DNA of 64,000 bases from Fibrobacter sp. UWR3 (GCF_900143055.1 NZ_FRCW01000005.1:186001-250000), one strand, 5' to 3'. Positions 7,389 through 16,887 are shown, numbered from the stretch's first letter. Made by a program: numbers and translations. The notes: generated from the letters alone by a model not told the origin.

Positions 7389-8801
7389 CTAGCAGCCGAG
7401 TTTGGCGGACAGGTAAGCCTCGAGTTCATCGATCTTCACCAGTTCCTGCTTCATGGAGTCACGTTCGCGAACCGTCACGTAGCCCAGCTTTGCCGGATCG
7501 GATTCACCGTCGCCCACCGTGTCGAAGTCCACGGTCACGCAGAACGGCGTGCCGAGTTCGTCCTGACGGCGGTAGCGCTTACCGATGGACTGCGTTTCGT
7601 CGTATTCCACGTTCCAGCGGTTCAGGAGCTTCTGGTAGAGTTCTTCGGCCTTGGCCTTCACCTGGCCCTTCTTCACGAGCGGGAGAACGGCAACCTTCAC
7701 CGGAGCAATCTTCGGGTCGAAGTGGAGCACGGTACGTTCGTCATTTTCGAGCTTTTCAACGTCGTAGGCGTCGCAAAGGAGCACCAACAGCAGGCGTTCC
7801 ACACCGAGGGACGGTTCCACCACGTACGGGATGTAGCGCTTGTTCTGCACCGGGTCGATGTATTCCTGCTTGACCTTGGATTCGTTCTGGTGCTGCGTCA
7901 AGTCGTAGTTCGTGCGGCTTGCGATACCCCAGAGTTCGCCCCAGCCGAACGGGAATTCGTATTCGATGTCGGTGGTACCGTTACTGTAGTGAGAAAGTTC
8001 TTCCTTGGCATGTTCGCGGAGGCGGAGCTTTTCCTTGTTCACGCCGAGGTCGTTCACGAGCCAGTCGAAGCAGTACTTGCGCCAGAAGTTGTACCATTCC
8101 AGTTCGGTGCCCGGTTCGCAGAAGAATTCGAGTTCCATCTGTTCGAATTCGCGGGTACGGAAGATAAAGTTACCCGGAGTGATTTCGTTACGGAAGCTCT
8201 TACCGATCTGGCCCACACCGAACGGGATGCGCGGGCGGACGTTGTCGACAATGTTCTTGAAGTCCACGAAGATACCCTGGGCGGTTTCCGGACGCAGGTA
8301 AACCTTGTTGCCTTCGCCTTCGATGACGCCGATTTCGGTCTGGAACATCAGGTTGAATGCGCGGGGCTTGGTCCAGTCGGTCTTGCCGCAGGTCGGGCAT
8401 TCAATCTTGTTGTCCATCATCATCTGGTGGACTTCGTCAAAGTTCTTGCCGGCGCAGCAGCCTTCGCCGAGTTTGTCTTCCAAAAGTTGGTCGGCACGGA
8501 AACGTTCGTGGCAAGCGAGGCAGTCGACCAGCGGGTCAGAGAAGTTGCCCACGTGGCCAGAGGCCTTCCAGACGCGGGGGTTCAAGAGAATAGAGCTGTC
8601 GAGACCGAGCACATCCTGGCGGCTGGTCACGAACTTCTTCCACCAGAGGTTCTTGATGTTGCGCTTCAGTTCCACGCCATACGGACCGTAGTCCCAAGTG
8701 TTGGCGAGGCCGTCGTAAATTTCGGAGCCGGGGAAAATGAAACCGCGGCGCTTGCAGAGGGAGATGATGTCCTTGAGGGCATCCTGAACTTTCTTTGCCA
8801 T
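7389..8801 (-). CDS. glyQS: Glycyl-tRNA synthetase, single-chain type
   Basis: 470 residues, the length of the homodimeric (archaeal/eukaryotic-like) glycyl-tRNA synthetase rather than the two-subunit bacterial form. It charges tRNA-Gly in the cytoplasm. Class II signatures are visible: motif 1 region (GPYGVELKRNIKNLWW), motif 2 (FRNEITPGNFIFRTREFEQM), and motif 3 near the end of the catalytic core (PSLGVERLLLVLL). The Cys-rich insert has CLAC and later CPTCGKTDW. An anticodon-binding domain occupies about 375-470 (VAVLPLVKKGQVKAKAEELY). A heptanucleotide repeat sits against its -10 box. It appears to be a single-gene unit. Confidence 0.96.
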   Translation of the reverse strand: MAKKVQDALKDIISLCKRRGFIFPGSEIYDGLANTWDYGPYGVELKRNIKNLWWKKFVTSRQDVLGLDSSILLNPRVWKASGHVGNFSDPLVDCLACHERFRADQLLEDKLGEGCCAGKNFDEVHQMMMDNKIECPTCGKTDWTKPRAFNLMFQTEIGVIEGEGNKVYLRPETAQGIFVDFKNIVDNVRPRIPFGVGQIGKSFRNEITPGNFIFRTREFEQMELEFFCEPGTELEWYNFWRKYCFDWLVNDLGVNKEKLRLREHAKEELSHYSNGTTDIEYEFPFGWGELWGIASRTNYDLTQHQNESKVKQEYIDPVQNKRYIPYVVEPSLGVERLLLVLLCDAYDVEKLENDERTVLHFDPKIAPVKVAVLPLVKKGQVKAKAEELYQKLLNRWNVEYDETQSIGKRYRRQDELGTPFCVTVDFDTVGDGESDPAKLGYVTVRERDSMKQELVKIDELEAYLSAKLGC

Positions 8802-8832
8802 TTTAGAGTCCTTTTTTGTCTTAACGCAGCCA

Positions 8833-8838
8833 AATATA
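8833..8838 (-). promoter_or_regulatory. Probable glyQS -10 box
   Basis: TATATT on the minus strand, about 32 bases from the ATG and directly abutting the heptamer repeats, which occupy the position of spacer and -35. No consensus -35 is visible. Confidence 0.45.
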
Positions 8839-8873
8839 GAAAGACGAAAGACGAAAGACGAAAGACGAAAGAT
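8839..8873. repeat. Heptanucleotide tandem repeat (GAAAGAC)x5
   Basis: Four exact GAAAGAC units and a fifth ending in T, in the glyQS upstream region. An inverted copy (TTTCGTC) occurs about 40 bases further upstream near 8912. Confidence 0.9.
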
Positions 8874-8929
8874 TTTCTAGTAAAAAAAATGTTTGTTTTT
8901 GCGTTTTTCTTTCGTCTGTAACCCGCCGG

Positions 8930-10666
8930 CTAAGCATTGCGGCTTACGAGGGTCTCGTAGGCGCGGAATATGGCGGAATGCGAGAGCGTACCCACCAGGT
9001 TCCCTTGCCTATCCTTCACGCAGAGTTCGTCAATCTCTATCCGGGTAAAGACCTTCAGGGCCGCGTGCAGGTCCATCGTTTCGGCAAGCATCGGGGCGCG
9101 CACGGTGCAGTCCGAGACAAGCAGGTGACGCGCCAGTTCCGGCGACGAGAGGAAGGTGGATTTCACCGCCTGCATGTCGAGCAGGCCCGCGTATTCCCCG
9201 CGGTCATAAACCGGATAGATGCAGTTGAGGTCAATCAACTTGAGTGCATCGCTCAGCGGGCTACCCGCATCGAGACGCTTGATTTCGCGGGGCTCCATCA
9301 CCTCGCCCACGCTCGTTACCTGCAGCACGTCCACATCCATGTCGCAGCGGTGCGCGGGGCTTGCAAACTTGTTCAAAACCTGGCTCTTGTAGATTGTCCA
9401 CGGGCGCGAGAATGCGATATGCATGACGGCTGCAATCATGAGCCCTGGCAACAAGCTGTAGCTGCCCGTCATCTCGCAGACCATCACGACGCCCGCGATG
9501 GGCGCCTTCGCTGCACCCGCAAAAAACGCGGCCATACCGACGAGGATAAACATCTCGGGCATGCGAACCGCCCCAGGGAACAACAACTCGCATATCCCTG
9601 CAAACATCGCCCCGAGCACGCCCCCGATGAAGAGCGAAGGCCCGAACACACCGCCCGAACCGCCCGAGCCCACCGTAAACGCGGTCGCAACGATCTTTGC
9701 GACTGCTATGGCCAGCAGGAACAATATGCCAAAAAGCCCGTGCGGTACAAGGCCGCGCATGATTTCGCCGATGAACCCGAAGCCGCCGCCCGCGACCTGC
9801 GGGAATACGAGAATGATGGCGCCCACGAACGCGCCACCCACCGCGGGCTTGAGCCAGTCGGGAACCTTCCAGCGGGCAAACCGCGTTTCGCACAGGTCGT
9901 AGCAACGCACGTACAGGAACGAGAACGGGAAGCAGAGCACGCCCAGAACCGCACACGCGAGCAGTTCTATGCCGTTCGTGAACGGGATGGCGGGGACACC
10001 CGCAATCGCAGGTTCCGTGCCCACGAGGGCGATATACACGGTGAACGCGACCACCGACGACACGATGCTCGTCGCGAAGGCGTTCGACTCGAAATCCTCC
10101 CGGTAGAGCACCTCGACCGACGTGAGTGCGCCCGCAAGAGGCGCCTTGAAGATTGCGCCGAGCCCGGCCGCCGTACCCGCGAGCATGAACTGCCCGCGCA
10201 TCGCCTTGGGGAGCCTGAAGAGGCGGCTTATGCCGGAGCCGATGCCCGAACCGATTTGCGAGATGGGGCCCTCGTACCCCGCGCTACCGCCACTTGCAAG
10301 CGTGACGATGCTCGTGAAGAACTTGACCGGCGCCACGCGGGCACGCACCACACCGCCCTCGCGATGGAACGAGCGTATCATGTTGTCGGTTCCCTGGCCT
10401 GCGGCCTCGGGCGTGCGCGTGAACTTGTAGATGACAAGCCCCACGACAAGCCCGCCAATCATAGGTACGAACGCGAAGCTCCACTTCGGCAGTGCACCGG
10501 CACCCTCCCACGGCAACCGAACCACATAAGTAGCCCATCCCAGAGAAAAATGGAAAGCGACCGCCACCAGGCCCGTAACGAACCCGATTACAGATGCAAG
10601 CAAAATGCGCGGCAGGTATCCACCTACCGCGAAAAGCTTGCCCAATCGTTTACCGTAGCGAAACAT
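8930..10666 (-). CDS. ClC-type chloride channel/antiporter with CBS domains
   Basis: 578 residues. An integral membrane protein that moves chloride, either as a channel or as a Cl-/H+ exchanger. The ClC selectivity motifs are present: GGSAGYEGP (gating Glu at about 122), GSGGSGGVFGPS, and the helix-N region GMAAFFAGAAKAPIAGVVMV. The cytoplasmic C-terminus (about 445-575) holds two CBS-like halves (VMEPREIKRLDAGSPLSDAL; LVGTLSHSAIFRAYE), which in other ClC proteins bind nucleotides. It starts 21 bases after the 10688 gene and is probably the last gene of a three-gene unit with it and the cyclophilin. Confidence 0.93.
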   Translation of the reverse strand: MFRYGKRLGKLFAVGGYLPRILLASVIGFVTGLVAVAFHFSLGWATYVVRLPWEGAGALPKWSFAFVPMIGGLVVGLVIYKFTRTPEAAGQGTDNMIRSFHREGGVVRARVAPVKFFTSIVTLASGGSAGYEGPISQIGSGIGSGISRLFRLPKAMRGQFMLAGTAAGLGAIFKAPLAGALTSVEVLYREDFESNAFATSIVSSVVAFTVYIALVGTEPAIAGVPAIPFTNGIELLACAVLGVLCFPFSFLYVRCYDLCETRFARWKVPDWLKPAVGGAFVGAIILVFPQVAGGGFGFIGEIMRGLVPHGLFGILFLLAIAVAKIVATAFTVGSGGSGGVFGPSLFIGGVLGAMFAGICELLFPGAVRMPEMFILVGMAAFFAGAAKAPIAGVVMVCEMTGSYSLLPGLMIAAVMHIAFSRPWTIYKSQVLNKFASPAHRCDMDVDVLQVTSVGEVMEPREIKRLDAGSPLSDALKLIDLNCIYPVYDRGEYAGLLDMQAVKSTFLSSPELARHLLVSDCTVRAPMLAETMDLHAALKVFTRIEIDELCVKDRQGNLVGTLSHSAIFRAYETLVSRNA

Positions 10667-10687
10667 TCAGGCAACAACGCCGTTGTA

Positions 10688-11953
10688 TTACGATTCGTCG
10701 AAATCGGCGAGATCTTCTTCCGCTTCCTTGAGATCTGCGGCGTCCGGACCTTCAAAGTCCTCGTCATCCGCCTCGTCAAGGGAGTCGCCACCCATGGAAC
10801 CGAGCGTGTATTCCACCTTGCGCGCTTCCTTGGACTGGCCAAGCTTGAGGATCGTCGCACATTCTTCGCAGTATCCGAGGTGCTTGTCGACCCAGAATTC
10901 CGGAGAAACAAGATTGCGGTTGCAGCGCGTGCACATCTGCGTGGCAGCCTCGCGCGTGAATGCGGCATTCTGTTCCTCGAGTTCCTTGAGGATGCGTTCC
11001 GTCAGTTCTTCCTGAGTCTCTTCAGCAAGGGAAATCTTGCGGCGGATAGCCATGGTGGGCTTCTTTTCAGCCTTGCTCACATCCGAAGTCACCTTCTTCT
11101 GGTTCGCGTGATCAGATTCGTCCTTCGCTTCCGTGAAGAGGAGCGTCTTCGAAAGCTTCTTGCCGCCCTGGAGCAAAAGAGCAAATGCAACAACCTTCTT
11201 GCCCGGTGCAGGCGCAGGTGCGGGTGCGGGAGCCGGAGCGGGAGTATCGTCAACCACAGCTACCGACGGTTCAACCGGCAGAGGTTCAGGCTTCACCCCG
11301 TCCTTGTCCTTTCCACCCTTGCCCGGCTTCACAGGCTTTGTTACCGGAGCGTCATTGACAACAGGTTCAGGCTTCGCCCCGCCCTTCTTGCCACCCTTCG
11401 GCGGTTCAGGCTTCTTGTTATTATTCTTGCCGGAATCAACCTTTTTCTGGTCGTTATCGGCCTTTACGTTAGACTTCGTGACCTTAGAATTCTTTGTCGT
11501 CTGAATCTTCTTGTCATTGCCCTTCGTGGCAGCAGTCGTAGCAGACTTTCCCGTCTTGGAAGTCTTCACATCCTTCTTGCCAGTGGACTTGGGCTTTGTT
11601 TCGTTCTTTGCAGTGCCCTTCGCGGGCTTTGCAGCAGCGGGCTTCACCGTAGACTTTACGGCGGACTTCGCGGGCTGGACCTTGGATGCCGGAGCCTTCT
11701 TCTCGACCTTCGCGGGCTTCTTCGCAGGAGCCTTTGCAGGCTTCGCCGCAGGTTTCTTCGCAGCGGGCTTCTTCACCTCGGCAGGTTTCTTTGCCGGAGC
11801 CGCCTTCTTCGCCGGAGCGGCCTTCTTGGCAGGTGCAGACTTTACGGCAGACTTTTTGGTTGCTGAGCTTGCCGAAGCATTCGCGGGCGTCTTTGCCGCG
11901 GGCTTCTTTGCCGGAGTCTTGGTTGCCTTGGACACTACTTTCTTAGAACTCAT
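10688..11953 (-). CDS. Histone H1-like Lys/Ala/Pro-rich protein with a DksA-type zinc finger
   Basis: 421 residues. About 1-235 is low-complexity and strongly basic, built of AKK/PAKK repeats like bacterial histone H1-like proteins. A Pro/Ala run (APAPAPAPAPAP) links it to a helical segment (about 300-335, EETQEELTERILKELEEQ). Four cysteines follow with the exact DksA/TraR spacing C-x2-C-x17-C-x2-C (C341, C344, C362, C365), and the protein ends in an acidic tail. DksA-family proteins act on RNA polymerase, and basic tails bind nucleic acid, so a DNA- or polymerase-associated role is inferred. It starts three bases after the cyclophilin stop. Confidence 0.75.
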   Translation of the reverse strand: MSSKKVVSKATKTPAKKPAAKTPANASASSATKKSAVKSAPAKKAAPAKKAAPAKKPAEVKKPAAKKPAAKPAKAPAKKPAKVEKKAPASKVQPAKSAVKSTVKPAAAKPAKGTAKNETKPKSTGKKDVKTSKTGKSATTAATKGNDKKIQTTKNSKVTKSNVKADNDQKKVDSGKNNNKKPEPPKGGKKGGAKPEPVVNDAPVTKPVKPGKGGKDKDGVKPEPLPVEPSVAVVDDTPAPAPAPAPAPAPGKKVVAFALLLQGGKKLSKTLLFTEAKDESDHANQKKVTSDVSKAEKKPTMAIRRKISLAEETQEELTERILKELEEQNAAFTREAATQMCTRCNRNLVSPEFWVDKHLGYCEECATILKLGQSKEARKVEYTLGSMGGDSLDEADDEDFEGPDAADLKEAEEDLADFDES

Positions 11954-11956
11954 AGA

Positions 11957-12517
11957 TTACTTCTTTTCCACGATTTTGATGTTAATAATGGGGTCGAAAG
12001 GTTCGATGCGGCAGACGACATCTTCGCCGCTGATAACCTTTCCAAAGACGGTATGCTTGCCATCCAGGTGCGGCTGGGGCATCTGCGTGATGAAGAACTG
12101 TGAACCGCCCGTGTTCGGGCCGCGGTTCGCCATGGAAATGACGGCCTTCTCGTGCTTCAGGTCGTTCGGTTCGTCGTCGATGGTATAACCCGGGCCACCC
12201 TGGCCGTTGCCTTCGGGGTCGCCACCCTGGATCATGAAACCGTTGATGACGCGGTGAAAGGTAAGGCCATCGTAAAAGCCCTTCTGTGCAAGGTCAACAA
12301 AATTCGCAACCGTATTCGGTGCGGCCTTGAAATCGAGGTCGACAACAATCACGCCCTCGTGTGTGGTAATGGTAGCCTCGATAGCGGTAATGCCCGTGTA
12401 GTCCTTGTTGAATACCTTGCCCTGGGCAAAGGCACCCGTAAAAGCAAATAACATAAGTGCAGCCGAAGCAAGCACCTTGGATGCAGAGAATCTAGGAAAC
12501 ATTTTCATAACGACCAT
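11957..12517 (-). CDS. Exported cyclophilin-type peptidyl-prolyl isomerase
   Basis: 186 residues with a signal peptide (about 1-32, ending GAFAQ), so it acts in the periplasm on proline isomerisation of exported proteins. Cyclophilin hallmarks: [20 protein letters not shown] (catalytic Arg in FHRV), [20 protein letters not shown], and [14 protein letters not shown]. Translation could begin at the first or fourth codon (both Met); no clear ribosome site decides. It heads a tight unit with the H1-like/zinc-finger gene and the ClC gene. Confidence 0.94.
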   Translation of the reverse strand: MVVMKMFPRFSASKVLASAALMLFAFTGAFAQGKVFNKDYTGITAIEATITTHEGVIVVDLDFKAAPNTVANFVDLAQKGFYDGLTFHRVINGFMIQGGDPEGNGQGGPGYTIDDEPNDLKHEKAVISMANRGPNTGGSQFFITQMPQPHLDGKHTVFGKVISGEDVVCRIEPFDPIINIKIVEKK

Positions 12518-12641
12518 GGATTTAATGGCTCATTTCTGTTTTAGTATCGTGAATATAGATAATTTTGTAAAGCACCATTTGCGCATTTTCTATATTTTAC
12601 CCCCGAAAATAGAACAACTTCACGATAATTTTATCGCCTAT

Positions 12642-14462
12642 ATGCCGCAAAACGACAATATCAGAAATTTTAGCATCATCGCGCACATTGACCACGGCAA
12701 GTCTACCCTCGCCGACCGCATGATTGAACTCACGAAGACCGTCGCGAAGAACGAGATGACCAACCAGCTCCTGGACGACATGGACCTCGAACGCGAACGC
12801 GGCATCACCATCAAGGCGCACGCCATCCGAATGGTGTACGAGAAGGACGGCAAGGAATACATCCTGAACATGATCGACACGCCGGGGCACGTGGACTTCA
12901 CGTACGAAGTGAGCCGCTCGCTTGCCGCCTGCGAAGGTGCTATTCTCGTGGTGGATGCAAGCCAGGGAATCGAGGCGCAGACGCTTAGCAACCTCTACCT
13001 CGCCATCGAAAACGACCTCACGATTATCCCAGTTTTGAACAAGGTGGACCTGCCGGGCGCACAGCCCGACCACGTGGCAGAACTCGTGGGCGACCTCCTG
13101 GGCTACGACCCCGACAAGATTCCGCGCATCTCCGCGAAAACGGGCCTGAACGTGGAACAGGTGCTCGACAAGATTGTAGACGAAATTCCGGCCCCCACGG
13201 GCGACAGCGGAAAACCGCTCAAGGCCCTGATTTTCGACTCCGTCTACGATTCCTACCGCGGTGTCATCAACTACATACGCATCGTGGAGGGTTCGCTCAG
13301 GGCGGGCATGAAAATCCGCATGATGAAGACCGGCGGCGAATACATGGTGACCGAAGTCGGCACGTTCAGTATGCACCGCGACCCGCGCGAAGAACTTTCG
13401 GAAGGCATGGTGGGCTACGTGCTCGCGAACGTGAAGACGATTAGCGACGTAAAAATCGGCGACACGCTCACCGATGCGGCTAACCCCGCAACAGAGCCGC
13501 TCCCGGGCTACAAGGACATTCTGCCGATGATCTATTCCGGCATCTACCCCATCAACCCGGAAGACTACAAGGATTTGCGCGAGGCGCTCGAGAAGTTACG
13601 CCTGAACGATTCCGCCATCAGCTGGGAACCGGAAACCTCCGAAGCATTGGGCTTCGGCTTCCGTACAGGCTTCCTCGGACTGTTGCACATGGAAATCGTG
13701 CAGGAACGCCTCGACCGCGAATTCAACGTCGACATCATCACGACCGTGCCGAACGTGGAATACCACGTGTACATGAGCGACGGCACGATGGTGAAAATCG
13801 AGAGCCCCTCCAAGCTCCCCGACGCAAGCCGCTACGACCACATCGAGGAACCCTACGTGAAGGCGCAGATATTTACGCCCAAGGAATACGTGGGTGCGCT
13901 CATGACGCTCTGCGACGAGAAGCGCGGCGAATTCGAGACGATGGAATACATCGACGAGGCAAAGGTGATTCTCAAGTACGATTTGCCGCTCGCCGAAATC
14001 ATGTTTGACTTCTATGACCGACTGAAGTCCGTGAGCCGCGGCTATGCGGGCCTCGACTATGCGCCGAGCGAATACCGCAGGAACAACCTGGTGAAGCTTG
14101 ACATTCTCCTGAACGGCGACCCGGTGGACGCGTTCTCCGTGATTATCCACCGCGACAAGGCACATACCTACGCGAACGCAATATGCGTGAAGCTCAAGGA
14201 CCTGATTCCGCGCCAGCAGTTCGACGTGGCTATCCAGGGTGCGATTGGCGGGAAGATTATCAGCCGTTCTACCGTGAAGGCGGTTAGGAAGGACGTGCTC
14301 GCCAAGTGTTACGGCGGCGACATTACCCGCAAGCGCAAGCTCCTCGAAAAGCAGAAGGAAGGCAAGAAGCGCATGAAGAGCATCGGCTCGGTGGAAGTGC
14401 CGCAGAAGGCGTTCCTCGCCGTACTTTCGCTCAGCGACGATTCCAGTAGCAGCGGAGAATAG
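12642..14462 (+). CDS. lepA: Elongation factor 4 (LepA), ribosomal back-translocase GTPase
   Basis: 606 residues, matching the family length. The start at 12642 ([20 protein letters not shown]) puts the G1 motif AHIDHGKST at the usual distance; the frame is open further upstream but that part is non-coding. Switch and G motifs: [29 protein letters not shown]. The LepA-specific C-terminal domain ends [20 protein letters not shown]. It is followed 24 bases later by lepB, the classic lepA-lepB arrangement. The ribosome site is weak; the start lies in a small hairpin (CGATAATTTTATCG). Confidence 0.97.
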   Translation: MPQNDNIRNFSIIAHIDHGKSTLADRMIELTKTVAKNEMTNQLLDDMDLERERGITIKAHAIRMVYEKDGKEYILNMIDTPGHVDFTYEVSRSLAACEGAILVVDASQGIEAQTLSNLYLAIENDLTIIPVLNKVDLPGAQPDHVAELVGDLLGYDPDKIPRISAKTGLNVEQVLDKIVDEIPAPTGDSGKPLKALIFDSVYDSYRGVINYIRIVEGSLRAGMKIRMMKTGGEYMVTEVGTFSMHRDPREELSEGMVGYVLANVKTISDVKIGDTLTDAANPATEPLPGYKDILPMIYSGIYPINPEDYKDLREALEKLRLNDSAISWEPETSEALGFGFRTGFLGLLHMEIVQERLDREFNVDIITTVPNVEYHVYMSDGTMVKIESPSKLPDASRYDHIEEPYVKAQIFTPKEYVGALMTLCDEKRGEFETMEYIDEAKVILKYDLPLAEIMFDFYDRLKSVSRGYAGLDYAPSEYRRNNLVKLDILLNGDPVDAFSVIIHRDKAHTYANAICVKLKDLIPRQQFDVAIQGAIGGKIISRSTVKAVRKDVLAKCYGGDITRKRKLLEKQKEGKKRMKSIGSVEVPQKAFLAVLSLSDDSSSSGE

Positions 14463-14486
14463 TTTGTTTTAAATTTGTTAATCTGT

Positions 14487-15464
14487 ATGTCGAGCCTGAA
14501 GTTTAAAGTCAAGAGACTGCAATGGAAGAATTCGAAAGCATGCCTGGCCGTGCTTGTCGTCATCCTTGCAATTGTCTTTATCTTCGCGATGGCTTTGCGT
14601 ATCCGCGTGCTGGAGCCGCTACAGATTACGGATTCCTCGATGTACCCGAGGCACAAGGAAAAAGAGATTCTGTGGATGTGCAAGTTACCGCAGTGTACCG
14701 ACAAGATTGCCTACAACGAGACCGTTTGGGCAACACTGCGCAACGGGGAAAGTATTATCCGCAAGGTGATTGGACTCCCCGGCGACAAGATTGACTTTTC
14801 GGACCGCGGGCGCGTAAAGACCCCGCACGGGAACTTCAGGTGGAAAGACGAGACGGCATTTATCCAGAGGCGCCACCTTCACATACCCCGCAAGGGCGAC
14901 ACGCTCCGTTTTGCCCAACTGAACGACATCGAAGAAGACTACATGATAAACCTGCTGATTGAATCCGGCAGGAAGTTCTACGTGAAGACGACCCTCTGGC
15001 AAGGCGACCGCGAAATCGGGATTGAACGGCTCGGTTCCACAAAACTCGGGAACCGCCAGGTTAGCCTGCAAGAAATCGACTTTCTCCCCTGGCAGGACCG
15101 CTACCTGCTCGAAGAACAGATTTTCCATACCGAACCGGGCGACTCCCCCATCCAGATTCGCCGAGAGTTTTACAACGAGGAAGATTCCACGCAAATTACC
15201 GAACTTGTGGTACCGGAAGACTGCTATTTTCTCGCCTGCACCAAGGGGGCGTTCTGCCTCGACAGCCGCGAGGTGGGCTACTTTACCAGGAGTCACCTGC
15301 GTGGGCGCTACGTGAAGGAACCGCGAATCGCGATAAACACCGTGAGAGGCTTTGTGAGAAAGGCTCTCGCAGCAGTAATGATTAACAAGAAGAAAACAAA
15401 AAAAGAGGCCGCGCAGCCCGAAAGCGATGCGCAGCCCCAAAAGGCAGATTCTACCAAGAACTAG
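14487..15464 (+). CDS. lepB: Signal peptidase I, divergent
   Basis: 325 residues from the ATG at 14487; the in-frame TTG at 14475 is less likely. One N-terminal membrane helix (about 18-38) is followed by the catalytic Ser motif DSSMYPR (S51). The lysine box reads ESIIRKVIGLPGDKI: where family members have Lys-Arg before the two residues preceding GLPGD, here it is Arg92-Lys93. The usual GDNRxxSxDSR box is changed to ACTKGAFCLDSRE. A large beta insert separates the two. It cleaves signal peptides at the outer face of the inner membrane if active. The position after lepA supports the assignment. Confidence 0.85.
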   Translation: MSSLKFKVKRLQWKNSKACLAVLVVILAIVFIFAMALRIRVLEPLQITDSSMYPRHKEKEILWMCKLPQCTDKIAYNETVWATLRNGESIIRKVIGLPGDKIDFSDRGRVKTPHGNFRWKDETAFIQRRHLHIPRKGDTLRFAQLNDIEEDYMINLLIESGRKFYVKTTLWQGDREIGIERLGSTKLGNRQVSLQEIDFLPWQDRYLLEEQIFHTEPGDSPIQIRREFYNEEDSTQITELVVPEDCYFLACTKGAFCLDSREVGYFTRSHLRGRYVKEPRIAINTVRGFVRKALAAVMINKKKTKKEAAQPESDAQPQKADSTKN

Positions 15465-15658
15465 ATGCCCTTGCGCTCCAGGTCGAGAAGCAGGGCCTGC
15501 AGGGAGTCTTCTACAGAATCACGGAAGTTTGCAGCACCGAGGCTACAGCTTGCGACGACTTCACCGTCCTTGGAAATACGAATGACGGCATAGCCATTCT
15601 CGTTAGAAAAAGTGACGACAAGACCTTTCTTCAAGGCTTTCTCGAGCAGGTCGCGCAT
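15461..15658 (-). CDS. Small conserved-looking hypothetical protein
   Basis: 65 residues, convergent with lepB and sharing a CTAG at the two stops. A strong AAAGGAG ribosome site lies six bases before the ATG, which supports it being real. It begins with an amphipathic helix (MRDLLEKALKKGLVVTF), then a short sheet-like part (GYAVIRISKDGEVVASCSLG) and a C-terminal helix (VEDSLQALLLDLERKGI). Soluble, no signal, function unknown. Confidence 0.65.
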   Translation of the reverse strand: MRDLLEKALKKGLVVTFSNENGYAVIRISKDGEVVASCSLGAANFRDSVEDSLQALLLDLERKGI

Positions 15659-15785
15659 AGGGACTCCTTTAGTTTAAATACAAAAAATGAAATATCGGGG
15701 CTAATTCGGCCCACGAACCTTAAACTAGACTTTTAAAGGCGAAAAAACAAGCACTTTTTTCAAAATTTCGTATTTTATTGGGAAA

Positions 15786-16604
15786 ATGGCGATTTTTGAC
15801 TCACATTTGCACCTCGCAAGACTACCGCAACCCCTTGAACTGGCACGGGAACTGCATGAACGCGATTACCGGTACAGGGCTGTGGCATGCGAACCGTGGG
15901 AATGGAAGGCGGTTGACGGGATATGGACAGGAGCCTCCGAAACCGGCTGGTTCGAGGGATGCGGACGCAGTTACGGACTGCACCCGATGATTGCAGCACA
16001 AGTTGCGGAAGGAGCGATCAACGGGGGTCCAGAGGACTTATGGACAGAACTGCGCCGGCTGCTGGAGAGCGACCCGAACACACAAGTCGGAGAAGCGGGA
16101 CTGGACCGACGGTATGCGGGCTATGAACCAGGCGGAGTGCAAGAGAAGGTTTTTCGCAAGCAGGCGGAAATGGCTCTCGAACTCGGGCGAGACCTGCAAA
16201 TCCATTGCGTGGGCGACTACGGGCGCATAATCAGGGTGTTGCGCGAAGCCGGGTTCGCCGCGGGCTTAAAATGCGCACGCCCCGATTCAAGCATTAAACG
16301 GCCGCGCCCCGTATTCCACAGGTTCGGCGGCGACGCGGGCATCGTAAAGGCGGGCCTTTCGCTGGGCGCATTATTCTCCATTCATGCGGATACACTCCGC
16401 AAGAAGGCGACGCGGGAAGCCCTCGCGCTAATCCCGCGGGAGCATCTCCTTTTCGAGACGGACGCCGACGAATCGTTTATCGAAACGCTTGTCGCCACGC
16501 GCGGATCAGGAGATGCCATCACGCCACAAGATGTCGCCGTGATGCTCGAAGATACGCTCAGAGACGTTGTTGCAAGATTCTCGCCGTCTCCCCAAAGAGG
16601 ATAA
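15786..16604 (+). CDS. TatD-family metal-dependent hydrolase
   Basis: 272 residues, the usual TatD length. The TIM-barrel metal sites are visible: DSHLHL at residues 5-10, GEAGLD at about 100, the IHCV histidine at about 139, FHRFGG at about 177 and ETDADES at about 219. TatD proteins are DNases or related metal hydrolases of the cytoplasm. The sequence is diverged from housekeeping TatD (first motif FDSHLHL, shortened loops), so substrate is not assigned. It stands alone, followed by a tandem repeat array. Confidence 0.88.
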   Translation: MAIFDSHLHLARLPQPLELARELHERDYRYRAVACEPWEWKAVDGIWTGASETGWFEGCGRSYGLHPMIAAQVAEGAINGGPEDLWTELRRLLESDPNTQVGEAGLDRRYAGYEPGGVQEKVFRKQAEMALELGRDLQIHCVGDYGRIIRVLREAGFAAGLKCARPDSSIKRPRPVFHRFGGDAGIVKAGLSLGALFSIHADTLRKKATREALALIPREHLLFETDADESFIETLVATRGSGDAITPQDVAVMLEDTLRDVVARFSPSPQRG

Positions 16605-16668
16605 CTCTACTATGGCAACAAGTTGCCAAGTATCGTATAGCGAGAATGACGTGACGCAGTTTATTTAA

Positions 16669-16880
16669 GATTCTCGCCTGCGCGAGAATGACGAGATGCG
16701 TTTCCCTAGATTCTCGCCTGCGCGAGAATGACGAGATGCGTTTCCCTAGATTCTCGCCTGCGCGAGAATGACGATGCGGGCAACTTCGCGAGAATGACGA
16801 TGCGGGCAACTTCGCGAGAATGACGATGCGGGCAACTTCGCGAGAATGACGATGCGGGCAACTTCGCGAGAATGACGAGA
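16669..16880. repeat. Two-stage tandem repeat array built on a short palindrome
   Basis: Two complete 40-bp units (16670-16709, 16710-16749) and the start of a third, each beginning with ATTCTCGCCTGCGCGAGAAT. The array then switches to a 26-bp unit, CGCGAGAATGACGATGCGGG plus CAACTT, at 16761, 16787, 16813 and 16839, with a partial copy at 16865. It fills the gap between the convergent tatD-like and mfd genes. Confidence 0.93.
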
Positions 16881-16887
16881 TGCAGGC

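Noticed and set aside
8978-11866. 962-residue plus-strand frame
   Set aside because: Antisense to the ClC and H1-like genes; low-complexity Arg/His composition, a product of GC-rich codon bias and AKK repeats.
12405-12641. Longer N-terminus for LepA
   Set aside because: Overlaps the cyclophilin gene and adds residues no LepA has; the start at 12642 fits the family.
16558-16809. 83-residue minus-strand frame
   Set aside because: Made of the tandem repeats; the product is the usual translation of palindromic repeat arrays.
16669-16880. Possible CRISPR array
   Set aside because: Units are contiguous with no unique spacers and change length; it is a simple tandem array and no cas gene is near.
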